Assembly (NCBI RefSeq): GCF_002760615.1
Contig: NZ_AWWI01000066.1
Span: forward strand, 62,001-126,000
Source of the DNA: Puniceibacterium antarcticum
GTDB lineage: Bacteria; Pseudomonadota; Alphaproteobacteria; Rhodobacterales; Rhodobacteraceae
Reading direction: 5' to 3'
DNA: 64,000 bases
Shown: in pieces, positions 17,826-24,755 of the stretch
Layout: each line of letters starts with the position of its first letter
How positions within the stretch are numbered: position 1 is the stretch's first letter
Program-made: the position numbers and the translations under genes
The notes under the pieces: generated by a model
Seen by the model: the letters and a program-made list of their open reading frames with translations, nothing else
Told to the model about the DNA's origin: nothing
Database searches by the model: none

Positions 17826-18155
17826 TCATTCCTTTTCCATGGTGCATTGCAGCGGATGCTGATGACGGCGGGCAAAATCCATGACCTGGCCCACTTTCGT
17901 CTCGGCAATCTCGTGGCTGAAAACACCCACGACTGCGACACCTTTTTTATGTACGGTCAGCATGATTTCAAACGCTTGCGCGTGAGTCATGCCAAAGAAA
18001 CGTTCGAGGATATGCACGACGAATTCCATCGGCGTGTAGTCATCGTTCAGCAGCAACACCTTGTACAGCGGCGGGCGCTTTGTCTTGGGCTTTGAATCGA
18101 CAACCACATCCACATCATCCACGCCACCCGGGGGCGGAGTGGTGTCATTGCTCAT
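17826..18155 (-). CDS. clpS: ATP-dependent Clp protease adaptor ClpS
   Basis: The protein is 109 aa. After a disordered proline-rich N-terminus the ClpS core starts at [27 protein letters not shown], with the N-degron-binding residues (NDD, the TPM region and the following His), and ends in the [12 protein letters not shown] tail. It delivers N-end-rule substrates to ClpAP. The ATG at 18155 gives the normal length; in-frame ATGs at 18188 and 18218 would add ~10-20 unusual residues. No strong ribosome site is visible for any of the three. Confidence 0.95.
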   Translation of the reverse strand: MSNDTTPPPGGVDDVDVVVDSKPKTKRPPLYKVLLLNDDYTPMEFVVHILERFFGMTHAQAFEIMLTVHKKGVAVVGVFSHEIAETKVGQVMDFARRHQHPLQCTMEKE

Positions 18156-18219
18156 GGAGCGGTGGGAAACGGTGGTTCCGTGTTTCATGAAAGCCAATGT
18201 GGTTTGCGGTGTCAGCATC

Positions 18220-18239
18220 AGAGGTTCTATATAACCTCT
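18220..18239. promoter_or_regulatory. Inverted repeat between divergent clpS and the HAD gene
   Basis: AGAGGTT and AACCTCT form a perfect 7-bp inverted repeat around CTATAT. It sits in the divergent promoter interval, 65 bp from clpS and 45 bp from the HAD gene. It may be an operator or a leader hairpin of clpS. Dyad seen directly; role inferred. Confidence 0.35.
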
Positions 18240-18283
18240 CGGGCCCGTTAGAAAAGGGCCGAAGAGGGGTAAGACGGTAAACA

Positions 18284-18982
18284 ATGGCGCAGAATCTGCT
18301 AACAATCGGTTTCGATGCGGATGACACGCTCTGGCAGAACGAGCGGTTCTTCAAGCTGACCCAGGCGCGATTCGCCGAACTGCTGGCCGATCACGCCGAT
18401 ACGGGCACGCTGGATGCGCGTCTGCTGGCCGCTGAGCGGCGCAATATTGGACACTATGGGTTCGGGGTGAAGGGATTCGTGCTGTCGATGATCGAAACCG
18501 CGATCGAGGTGACCGAGGGGCGGGTGCCCGCACATGTCATTTCGGATCTGCTGAGCGCGGGGCAGGAGCTGTTGGCGCATCCGCTGGAACTGCTGCCCCA
18601 TGCCGAGGCGGCGGTGCGGGATCTGGCCGAAACGCATCACATCGTTCTGATCACCAAAGGCGATCTGCTGCATCAGGAACGCAAGCTGGCGCAGTCTGGC
18701 CTGGGCGATCTGTTCGACGGGGTCGAGATCGTGTCGGACAAGACGCCGCAAACCTATGCACGGATCTTTGGCGCAGCTCCCGGCGGGGCGGCGGGGGCGA
18801 TGATGGTGGGCAATTCGATGAAATCCGACGTGGTTCCGGCGATTGCGGCGGGCGGCTGGGGAGTCTTCGTGCCGCAAGAACTGTCCTGGGATCTGGAGCA
18901 TGCCGAGCCACCCGAATCCATCCGGTTTCACAGCCTGGAGCATTTGGGGGATCTGTCCGCGCTGGTCCGTGACATCGGCTGA
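18284..18982 (+). CDS. HAD-family hydrolase (phosphatase)
   Basis: The protein is 232 aa. Motif I is [11 protein letters not shown] (residues ~8-18; the first Asp is the nucleophile), motif II is LITKGD near residue 123, and motifs III/IV lie in [11 protein letters not shown] and [13 protein letters not shown] near residue 170. A helical cap (C1 type) sits between motifs I and II, as in phosphoglycolate-phosphatase-like enzymes. The substrate is unknown. It is divergent from clpS and followed by a 9-bp-stem hairpin. Confidence 0.85.
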   Translation: MAQNLLTIGFDADDTLWQNERFFKLTQARFAELLADHADTGTLDARLLAAERRNIGHYGFGVKGFVLSMIETAIEVTEGRVPAHVISDLLSAGQELLAHPLELLPHAEAAVRDLAETHHIVLITKGDLLHQERKLAQSGLGDLFDGVEIVSDKTPQTYARIFGAAPGGAAGAMMVGNSMKSDVVPAIAAGGWGVFVPQELSWDLEHAEPPESIRFHSLEHLGDLSALVRDIG

Positions 18983-19003
18983 ATTTTGCCGGAAGGCGTC
19001 CGA

Positions 19004-19026
19004 AAACCGGCGGAAATCGCCGGTTT
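19004..19026 (+). terminator. Hairpin after the HAD gene
   Basis: AAACCGGCG, loop GAAAT, CGCCGGTTT: a perfect 9-bp stem 22 bases after the stop codon. There is no T-run beyond the stem's own three bases, so termination efficiency is uncertain. Confidence 0.5.
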
Positions 19027-19205
19027 AGCGATTCGATTATCAAGAACCTCAATATCTGGTTAATGCCGCGCGAATAAATCTGGAATTGCAAGCCATCATA
19101 AAGGTTTATCCGCAGCACTTGATGTGTTAGCTTTACGCTAATCAATCAAGAATAAAAGAGTTCACCGAAATATCGGGAACGCGAGGCAGCAGAAGGCGAG
19201 ATATC

Positions 19206-20699
19206 GTGAAGGGACGGCGTTGGCAGCCGGGCCGCTTTGGCCTGTATTTCATGACTTTTACGTGGTTGGCACTGTGTGTGCCCCTGAGCGCATGGGCGGC
19301 GCCGTATGCGGCTTTTGTCATGGATGCGCGAACGGGCGAACAGATCCTGGCCGACAATGCGGACACACCGTTACATCCGGCCTCTCTGACCAAGATGATG
19401 ACGCTGTACATCGCCTTTCAGGCGGTCGAGCACGGCGAGATCAGCATGGACACGGATGTGACCATATCGCGTCACGCGGCAGCAGAGCCACCGTCCAAGC
19501 TGGGCCTGCGCGCGGGGCAGAAAATCAAACTGCGCTATCTGGTGCGCGCCGCGGCGGTGAAATCCGCCAATGACGCCGCGACCGCCATAGGCGAGGCGAT
19601 TTCCGGGTCGGAAGAGGCCTTTGCCGCGCGGATGAACCGGACCGCAAAGCAGCTGGGCATGACGCGCACGACCTTCAAGAACGCCAACGGTCTGACCCGG
19701 TCTGGGCATCTGTCCACCGCCCGCGACATGTCTGTTCTTGGGCGGCACGTGATTTATGACTATCCTGAGTATTACAACCTGTTTTCCCGCGAGACGGCGG
19801 ATGCAGGGATCAAGCAGGTGCGCCACACCAACCGCCGCATGCTTGAAAGCTATCCGGGCGCGGACGGGATCAAGACCGGCTATACAAATGCCGCCGGTTT
19901 CAACCTTGTTTCATCCGCCCAGCGGGGCAGCGAACGGGTGATTGCCACGGTGTTTGGCGGGGCTTCGACCGCGTCGCGCAACGCAAAGGTGGCCGAGCTG
20001 ATGGACCTCGGGTTCAAGCGTATGCCAAGCCAGGTCGCGTTTCGCGCGCCGGGTAAGCCGCCGTATATGGGACGCGGCAATGTCGATGTGCTGGTTGCGC
20101 GCAACTCTGAACCGACGCCGGGCACACGGGGCAAGGCGATCCGCGTTGCCTCTGCTGCTGTGACGCAAAGCCTGCGGCCGATGGCACGCGGTGGTGCGAC
20201 ACCAGCGCTGCTGGTCGCCGAGGTGCGCACCGATATCGACACGATCCTCGAATCGGTGCAGGCCGCCGAAGTAAAGGCCGTGGCGGCCCCGACGGCCCCG
20301 GTTGCGGCACCCGAACCTGTGCAGGTGGCCAACGAGGTCGCACCCGCCGAATCGACCAAGCCGGTGCGGCGCCCACCAGAGGTGGTTCTGGCCAGCGCGG
20401 CGCCGGTGCAGGCGAGAGCCCCGGCCGAAGCTGAGGTGGTCGAGCGGCTTTCGACCTCTGGCGGGCGGCACTGGGGCATCAATGTCGGCCGCTATCCCAG
20501 CAAATACGCCGCCGAAAAGGTGCTCTTGCAGACCGCCCTGTCCGAGACGTCAAGCCTGGACGGATCGCTGCGAAAGGTTGTGAATCGCAATTCCGGGTTT
20601 GACGCGAATTTCATGGGCCTGAGCCGTGACATGGCTGATCTGGCCTGCCGTCGCCTGCAGGCGCGTCAGGTGACCTGTTTCATGATCGGTCCCAGCTGA
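19206..20699 (+). CDS. D-alanyl-D-alanine carboxypeptidase (PBP5/6 family) with SPOR-like C-terminus
   Basis: The protein is 497 aa with a GTG start preceded by AGAAGG. The signal peptide spans ~33 residues (WLALCVPLSAWAA). The penicillin-binding triad is complete: SLTK near residue 60 (nucleophile Ser), SAN near residue 120 and KTG near residue 223. It trims the terminal D-Ala from peptidoglycan stem peptides in the periplasm. A long Ala/Pro/Val-rich linker (residues ~330-415) leads to a SPOR-like ~80-residue domain (HWGINVGRYPSKYAAE...TCFMIG) that binds denuded glycan at division sites. It ends before a strong terminator. Confidence 0.93.
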   Translation: MKGRRWQPGRFGLYFMTFTWLALCVPLSAWAAPYAAFVMDARTGEQILADNADTPLHPASLTKMMTLYIAFQAVEHGEISMDTDVTISRHAAAEPPSKLGLRAGQKIKLRYLVRAAAVKSANDAATAIGEAISGSEEAFAARMNRTAKQLGMTRTTFKNANGLTRSGHLSTARDMSVLGRHVIYDYPEYYNLFSRETADAGIKQVRHTNRRMLESYPGADGIKTGYTNAAGFNLVSSAQRGSERVIATVFGGASTASRNAKVAELMDLGFKRMPSQVAFRAPGKPPYMGRGNVDVLVARNSEPTPGTRGKAIRVASAAVTQSLRPMARGGATPALLVAEVRTDIDTILESVQAAEVKAVAAPTAPVAAPEPVQVANEVAPAESTKPVRRPPEVVLASAAPVQARAPAEAEVVERLSTSGGRHWGINVGRYPSKYAAEKVLLQTALSETSSLDGSLRKVVNRNSGFDANFMGLSRDMADLACRRLQARQVTCFMIGPS

Positions 20700-20750
20700 T
20701 CTGTTCTGACTGATCGGGTGCAGGCCCGGCAGCGGCGAGAATTAGAAGAT

Positions 20751-20780
20751 GGCATCGCCTTGCGGGGCGGTGCCTTTTTT
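20751..20780 (+). terminator. Rho-independent terminator
   Basis: GGCATCGCC, a 6-base loop and GGCGGTGCC (one G-T pair) are followed by six T. It ends the carboxypeptidase transcript and isolates it from the tRNA locus. Confidence 0.9.
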
Positions 20781-20874
20781 ACAAGCTGGCTGGGTTTTGT
20801 GCGTCTTGAACGCTATTTTCAGGGTGCCAACGGTCTTGCCAAAGCGGCGCGTATGACCGACAAGCGGCGCCATG

Positions 20875-20914
20875 CGGTCCCGTAGCTCAACTGGATAGAG
20901 CACCTGACTTCTAA
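20875..20914 (+). pseudogene. 5'-half copy of tRNA-Arg
   Basis: These 40 bases are identical to 21011-21050, i.e. one flanking base plus positions 1-39 of tRNA-Arg through the anticodon loop. The following bases (GCCGGAGGTCTGGGGCC...) do not complete the anticodon stem or the acceptor stem, so no functional tRNA forms. The copy sits exactly 136 bp upstream of the intact gene. It looks like the trace of integration or deletion at the anticodon-loop region of the tRNA. Confidence 0.85.
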
Positions 20915-21011
20915 GCCGGAGGTCTGGGGCCAGAAGAAGGCAGAAATACAGACGGTTAGGAGAACGTCAGCGACTTGCGAACCGTTTTCCGAACCGTTAT
21001 CACAGAGCCAC

Positions 21012-21088
21012 GGTCCCGTAGCTCAACTGGATAGAGCACCTGACTTCTAATCAGGATGTTGGGGGTTCGATTCCTCCCGGGATCGCCA
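21012..21088 (+). tRNA. tRNA-Arg (anticodon UCU)
   Basis: The 77-base cloverleaf starts GGTCCCG and ends CGGGATC-G-CCA with a perfect 7-bp acceptor stem. The D arm is GCTCAACTGGATAGAGC, the anticodon stem CCTGA/TCAGG with loop CTTCTAA (anticodon TCT), and the T loop GGTTCGATTCC. CCA is encoded. It reads AGA/AGG-type arginine codons, which are rare in this genome. The 74 bases after it were the upstream region of a restriction gene before the prophage inserted. Confidence 0.97.
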
Positions 21089-21141
21089 CTTTTCTTAATC
21101 TGCTTGGCAACTTAGCCCCACTCTGCAATGAATTGGTCCCT

Positions 21142-21162
21142 AAAGGGAGACCATGTACAGTG
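21142..21162 (+). promoter_or_regulatory. Orphaned ribosome binding site and start codon of the ScaI-like endonuclease
   Basis: AAAGGGAG (21142-21149) is followed by GTG at 21160-21162, which lies in the CAGTG target duplication. Joined to base 61066, as before phage insertion, this GTG begins the endonuclease frame. The spacer of 10 bases is slightly long. An imperfect dyad (GGTCCCT / AGGGAGACC, 21135-21152) overlaps the site and might be a control operator of the restriction system. Inference rests on the reconstructed junction. Confidence 0.6.
21158..21162. repeat. Target site duplication CAGTG (right-end side)
   Basis: CAGTG immediately precedes the TGT terminus of the prophage and is repeated at 61061-61065 directly after its ACA terminus. 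Five bases is the duplication length made by Mu-type transposases. Confidence 0.85.
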
Positions 21163-21209
21163 TGTGGCGCGCCGTCAGCTTCTGGACGGACTGACATGGT
21201 AATCTGGAC
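21163..21209 (+). repeat. Prophage right end with transposase sites R1 and R2
   Basis: The terminus begins TGTGG. AGCTTCTGGAC occupies 21177-21187, 14 bases from the end, exactly as at the other terminus. A second TCTGGAC lies at 21203-21209, 22 bp (two helical turns) further in, the spacing known for Mu R1 and R2. These are the presumed MuA-binding sites. Confidence 0.8.
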
Positions 21210-21225
21210 AGAAATTATGAACTCA

Positions 21226-21265
21226 AGCGTCAGAGATCTACACATACGCCCAACTCTCTGACGCT
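21226..21265 (-). terminator. Hairpin after the last prophage gene
   Basis: AGCGTCAGAGA and TCTCTGACGCT are perfect 11-bp arms around an 18-base loop, starting at the last base of the final minus-strand gene. No T-run follows, so it may protect the transcript end rather than terminate by itself. It lies only 16 bases inside the R2 site. Confidence 0.55.
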
Positions 21266-21549
21266 CAGTGTGGCCGCCCGCTTCGATCGACCAGGACAAA
21301 AGTTGATCGCTCGATACGATCCACGCTCTCCGCCATCTTTTTGACAGCCGCCGAGATCTCTTCCAGAGCATCTGCCGCACGCACCTCAGCTTCGGTCTCG
21401 GGTCGGATAGCCTGCTGGACGATGCTGGCAGCCGAGGGGCTTGAGGGTGCTTTGCCCCTGACGAGCACTGCGGTAATCACGGCGGCAAGGGCGGAGCCGA
21501 AGGCGACCACCAGCTCCGGCGACAGGGCATTCTTCAGAAACTCAAACAT
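21265..21549 (-). CDS. Phage end-of-genome protein with one membrane helix
   Basis: The protein is 94 aa. An N-terminal membrane helix (LVVAFGSALAAVITAVLV, residues ~12-30) is followed by a charged, coiled-coil-like C-terminal half (AEVRAADALEEISAAVKKMAESVDRIE). The shape resembles Rz/spanin-type or holin-accessory proteins, but no family motif is certain. It is the last gene before the phage right end and overlaps its upstream neighbour by 8 bp. Confidence 0.6.
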   Translation of the reverse strand: MFEFLKNALSPELVVAFGSALAAVITAVLVRGKAPSSPSAASIVQQAIRPETEAEVRAADALEEISAAVKKMAESVDRIERSTFVLVDRSGRPH

Positions 21550-21955
21550 GAAGGCGTCTTGCCGTTTTGCTGGAGATGTTGATCAGGCAATAGGCTGACC
21601 AGAAAGCCAGTATGCCATATTGGCAGGATGCCAGGCTGAGGCCACCGGAGACGACAAAACCCGTTGTCAAAGCGGTAAAGGACCAGACGCCGAAGATCGC
21701 GCCGGTGGCGCGTATCGCCGGGGACCGGCGCCAGCGGCCATTGATCACCACAGCCGCGAGCTGCGCCAGTCCGAAGGCCGTGAAGAGGACAGCCCAGGCA
21801 GATTCTGGCAGCAGGTCGAAGGCGCGGTATGCATCTGCCGTCATCATGTCCCCCGGCAAGGCCAGCGTGACGCCCCGCGCAAGGCTTACGCTGCCCAGGA
21901 CAATTTCAGTGAGGCGGGTGTCGAGGTGCCAGATCCACAGCAGAAGCGGTTTCAT
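21542..21955 (-). CDS. Phage multi-pass membrane protein
   Basis: The protein is 137 aa with about four hydrophobic segments (e.g. SAWAVLFTAFGLAQLAAVVI, ATGAIFGVWSFTALTTGFVV, YGILAFWSAYCLI). The start ATG lies two bases after the preceding stop. Placement after the tail fibres, next to another small membrane protein, suggests a lysis (holin) or superinfection-exclusion role. Neither is proven; size and helix count fit a class of phage holins loosely. Confidence 0.55.
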   Translation of the reverse strand: MKPLLLWIWHLDTRLTEIVLGSVSLARGVTLALPGDMMTADAYRAFDLLPESAWAVLFTAFGLAQLAAVVINGRWRRSPAIRATGAIFGVWSFTALTTGFVVSGGLSLASCQYGILAFWSAYCLINISSKTARRLHV

Positions 21956-21957
21956 GA

Positions 21958-22716
21958 TCAGACAGAGATCCCACGTGCGTCTAGGATGATCGCTAGCCAG
22001 TCATTCATCAAGGTCAACTGTTCATCGGAAATCTTTCGGTCATACAAGATCGCCGCATAGTGGCGCGCCTGCCCTGCAAACTGGCTATTGTACGCGCTCC
22101 CAATGCGGATTGGCCCACCGAGGTCTGCTGGGTTCAGCGCTGGCTTATTTGTTCCAGACGCGCCCGTCGTGATATTCGTGACGCTCCGTGTCCTGTCGAT
22201 CTGATCTACGCGGCCCGAAATAATATAGTCTGCGCCGATGGCGAAACCCGGAGCGCCGGTGTTTGCCTGCGCTGCTGTGCTCGTGCCAGCCGCGTCAAAA
22301 GCCTGCGTAAATTGAGCCGAGACCAAACCATCAGCCACGGTATTCTCAGAGAGGATAAGATTTCCGCCGATTGTCTGTCCGCCATAGCTCTGGCTATTCG
22401 ACCAGTAATTGCTGATCAGGGCTGCGGTGGTATCTGTCAGCGGGCGGCAGGCAGAGATCCAAGTGAGATCCTCGCTATGTGCAATCGCGGTTTGGATATA
22501 TGCCGTGCTGTTGCCTGTCAGGTCAAGATAGCTCTCCCCAATGGCAGGTGAACCTATGACGGAGGCATCAGTCACCCCCGTGGCAAGGTTTCGCACTGAC
22601 TGAGCAAGCGTACCGCCAAAAATAAAAACACCTACAAGACCGTCAGTGACTGGCGGATTGATTTTTCGCGCAGTTGCCAAGCCATTCGCGCGCGTGTGTT
22701 TGATAAAAGTCGTCAT
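21958..22716 (-). CDS. Phage tail-associated lectin-like protein
   Basis: The protein is 252 aa. After ~40 residues it reads like a concanavalin/LamG-type jelly roll: LVGVFIFGGTLAQSVRNLA, a central beta-rich stretch, and the closing pattern IRIGSAYNSQFAGQARHYAAILYDRKISDEQLTLMNDWL that is common in such folds. It likely binds a surface glycan as part of the tail fibre. GGAG lies seven bases before the ATG, and it follows the SGNH tail protein with one base between them. Confidence 0.6.
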   Translation of the reverse strand: MTTFIKHTRANGLATARKINPPVTDGLVGVFIFGGTLAQSVRNLATGVTDASVIGSPAIGESYLDLTGNSTAYIQTAIAHSEDLTWISACRPLTDTTAALISNYWSNSQSYGGQTIGGNLILSENTVADGLVSAQFTQAFDAAGTSTAAQANTGAPGFAIGADYIISGRVDQIDRTRSVTNITTGASGTNKPALNPADLGGPIRIGSAYNSQFAGQARHYAAILYDRKISDEQLTLMNDWLAIILDARGISV

Positions 22717-22717
22717 G

Positions 22718-24670
22718 TCAGAACTCCATGTCTTTGGGTAGCGATCCGGGGACGAGGATGCCTCGGTCGATAATGATGTCCATTGCCGCGCCGATATTTT
22801 GCCCCGGGCTGCTGATCTGTATGTGCGTCGCGTCAGCCGGGATCAGCGCGGACTGGCACATCCAAAGCCAGCCGCCGCGACCATTGGTGTTTGTGACACT
22901 CCAACCCCGCGATGATGAGCCGTATGTCGCTCCGCCGTCGCTCGATGATTTGATGTCTGTTCCGGCGACACCGGATGTTGTCGCGGTCGGTATCCAAGCC
23001 CGGAAAGCTGCCGTCACATAGCGGCCTCGCAGAGCCCGGACTTTGTCGCCTGTCATCGTCTGACGCAGCTGCGCGCCTGTTGCCGTGTTGTTTGTGAGCC
23101 GCGCGGAAATGGCAGCGGTTTCATATATGGTCGTCTCCTCGGCAGATGTGCAGTTGACCAACTCCCAATCGTCAGGGACCGATGCTGTCCAGTCTGACAA
23201 AAGACCATTGCTCAGGAGATTGCGCACTCGATCATAGAGCGTCGGATCACGCGCCTGAGAGAGGCTGATCTGGTTGCTGATAAGCGGTGCGATCAGGGTC
23301 TGGACAATCTCATCATCGCCGCCGCCTTCGATAACAGAGGGGTGTATCGGGTCCGTTCCATCGTCGTCATACCAGGCAGGCGGCTTACCCGCCTGCTGGA
23401 ACAAGCTGAAAGCATCGACAAGCGACCAGCCCATCGACCGCGCAGCAAACTGCGCGCCGAGGCTGCGATTTGTGCCCTGAGTATTGTCCAGCCGTGGATT
23501 CTGCGCGACGATACTGACGCCTGCATAGGGGTGACGCATCGCGATCTGCTGCCCGCCTCCGATCAGGATGGCGGCGTGCACTTCCGGCGTCCAATTGTGG
23601 TCATGATTGTGACCGTGGTTGATGATCAGCCAGTCGGCTGCGGTCTGACCATACGCCGCATCGAAATGCTCGCCGTGCAGGTAATAAAGCTGCCGCCCAG
23701 CGACGGCGGCATTCCAGATCGTGCAGGTCGCGCCGCCCGATCCAGCGTAAACGACGATAGCCGTCGCGTAGTTTTTCGCACTGTCGTCCCACGCGCGATA
23801 TTCTACCCGCACGCTTCCATCCCACGCGGCGATCGCATCAGAGATCTTATAGACCCAGCGATCTGTCCCGGCACCGGTACTGTCAGAGCAAACGAGGATA
23901 TTTGCATTCTGATCCCCGGCCAACTTGCGCAGCAATCCATAGGTTGCATTTGGCTGAGCGGTCAGAACGGCAGGCTCAGATCCCCCGCCCGATGCGTCGG
24001 CTGGATTTTCCGGGTACTCTTGCAGGACAACCCCGAATTTATCGATGTGGACCACCCGTCCATCTTCAATGCCGTCGTCATAAACCTCGTAGAGCGGAGT
24101 GCGGATTCCGTCAGTGCCGAAGTATACCTCAAGCACGTCGTAGCTTCCGTCTCCTTGAATATAGCCCTGAACATACCCGTTCTGGTCTTCGAAACCGACC
24201 ATCTCAGTACCGTCGGCAGAGTCGATCAGAGCGCTGCGGACATCAATTTCACTCGCGAGATCGGCAGCGTCAGCTTTGGCAACAAGCGCGGCAACAGACG
24301 GGACGGTCTCAATGAGCACGGCGGAACCTGCCTCGTTGCGATAACGGTAGAACGCAACGTCCAGATCGTTAGAAACAAGGCGGAACTCCTGTCCCGTCGA
24401 TGTTGCCGCAATCCCTTCCGCTGTCGTATCAACAGATGGACGGGCATCATTTGACTCGGCCTCAAGGATTGTCGTGCGGGTGTCGAGCGCATCCGTCACA
24501 TCCGTCCCCACCTTGGCCGCCAGAGCCTCTGCCAAGGGTCCTGCAGCCGCGATACGCGTGGAAAGCAGGTCCACAGCAACGCGACCCACTGTATTATCGC
24601 TGTGGCCCAACAGGTCATCGACGGCGTCAAGGTATGATTTGTCGACAGTTCTCTCACCAGAGGCAGCCAT
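22718..24670 (-). CDS. Tail fibre/spike protein with SGNH-hydrolase-like domain
   Basis: The protein is 650 aa. The N-terminal ~230 residues are helical and beta segments typical of fibre attachment. The central part looks like an SGNH/GDSL esterase: ILVCSDSTGAGTDRW near residue 260 (block I Ser), IINHGHNHDHNW near residue 350 (block III Asn region) and DPIHPS near residue 440 (block V Asp-x-x-His). The C-terminal ~170 residues resemble a carbohydrate-binding beta sandwich. It may deacetylate host surface polysaccharide during adsorption. Block assignments are by eye. AGGAG precedes the start by seven bases. Confidence 0.68.
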   Translation of the reverse strand: MAASGERTVDKSYLDAVDDLLGHSDNTVGRVAVDLLSTRIAAAGPLAEALAAKVGTDVTDALDTRTTILEAESNDARPSVDTTAEGIAATSTGQEFRLVSNDLDVAFYRYRNEAGSAVLIETVPSVAALVAKADAADLASEIDVRSALIDSADGTEMVGFEDQNGYVQGYIQGDGSYDVLEVYFGTDGIRTPLYEVYDDGIEDGRVVHIDKFGVVLQEYPENPADASGGGSEPAVLTAQPNATYGLLRKLAGDQNANILVCSDSTGAGTDRWVYKISDAIAAWDGSVRVEYRAWDDSAKNYATAIVVYAGSGGATCTIWNAAVAGRQLYYLHGEHFDAAYGQTAADWLIINHGHNHDHNWTPEVHAAILIGGGQQIAMRHPYAGVSIVAQNPRLDNTQGTNRSLGAQFAARSMGWSLVDAFSLFQQAGKPPAWYDDDGTDPIHPSVIEGGGDDEIVQTLIAPLISNQISLSQARDPTLYDRVRNLLSNGLLSDWTASVPDDWELVNCTSAEETTIYETAAISARLTNNTATGAQLRQTMTGDKVRALRGRYVTAAFRAWIPTATTSGVAGTDIKSSSDGGATYGSSSRGWSVTNTNGRGGWLWMCQSALIPADATHIQISSPGQNIGAAMDIIIDRGILVPGSLPKDMEF

Positions 24671-24671
24671 T

Positions 24672-24755
24672 CTAATTCTCCTGTTTCAACGGGGATCGCA
24701 GCGCCCATGCGGGTGCGCGGATGATTTCGGGGGTTTGGGGGATGGGCGCCGTCAC
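24672..24755 (-). CDS. 27-aa protein between gpJ and the SGNH tail protein
   Basis: The short frame begins at a GTG that overlaps the gpJ stop (GTGA) and ends with TAG one base before the ATG of the SGNH gene. The product starts MTAPIPQTPEIIRAPAWALR and ends SPLKQEN. It fills the only gap between the two genes, and the ribosome site of the SGNH gene lies inside it, so it could simply couple translation. No family recognised. Confidence 0.5.
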   Translation of the reverse strand: MTAPIPQTPEIIRAPAWALRSPLKQEN

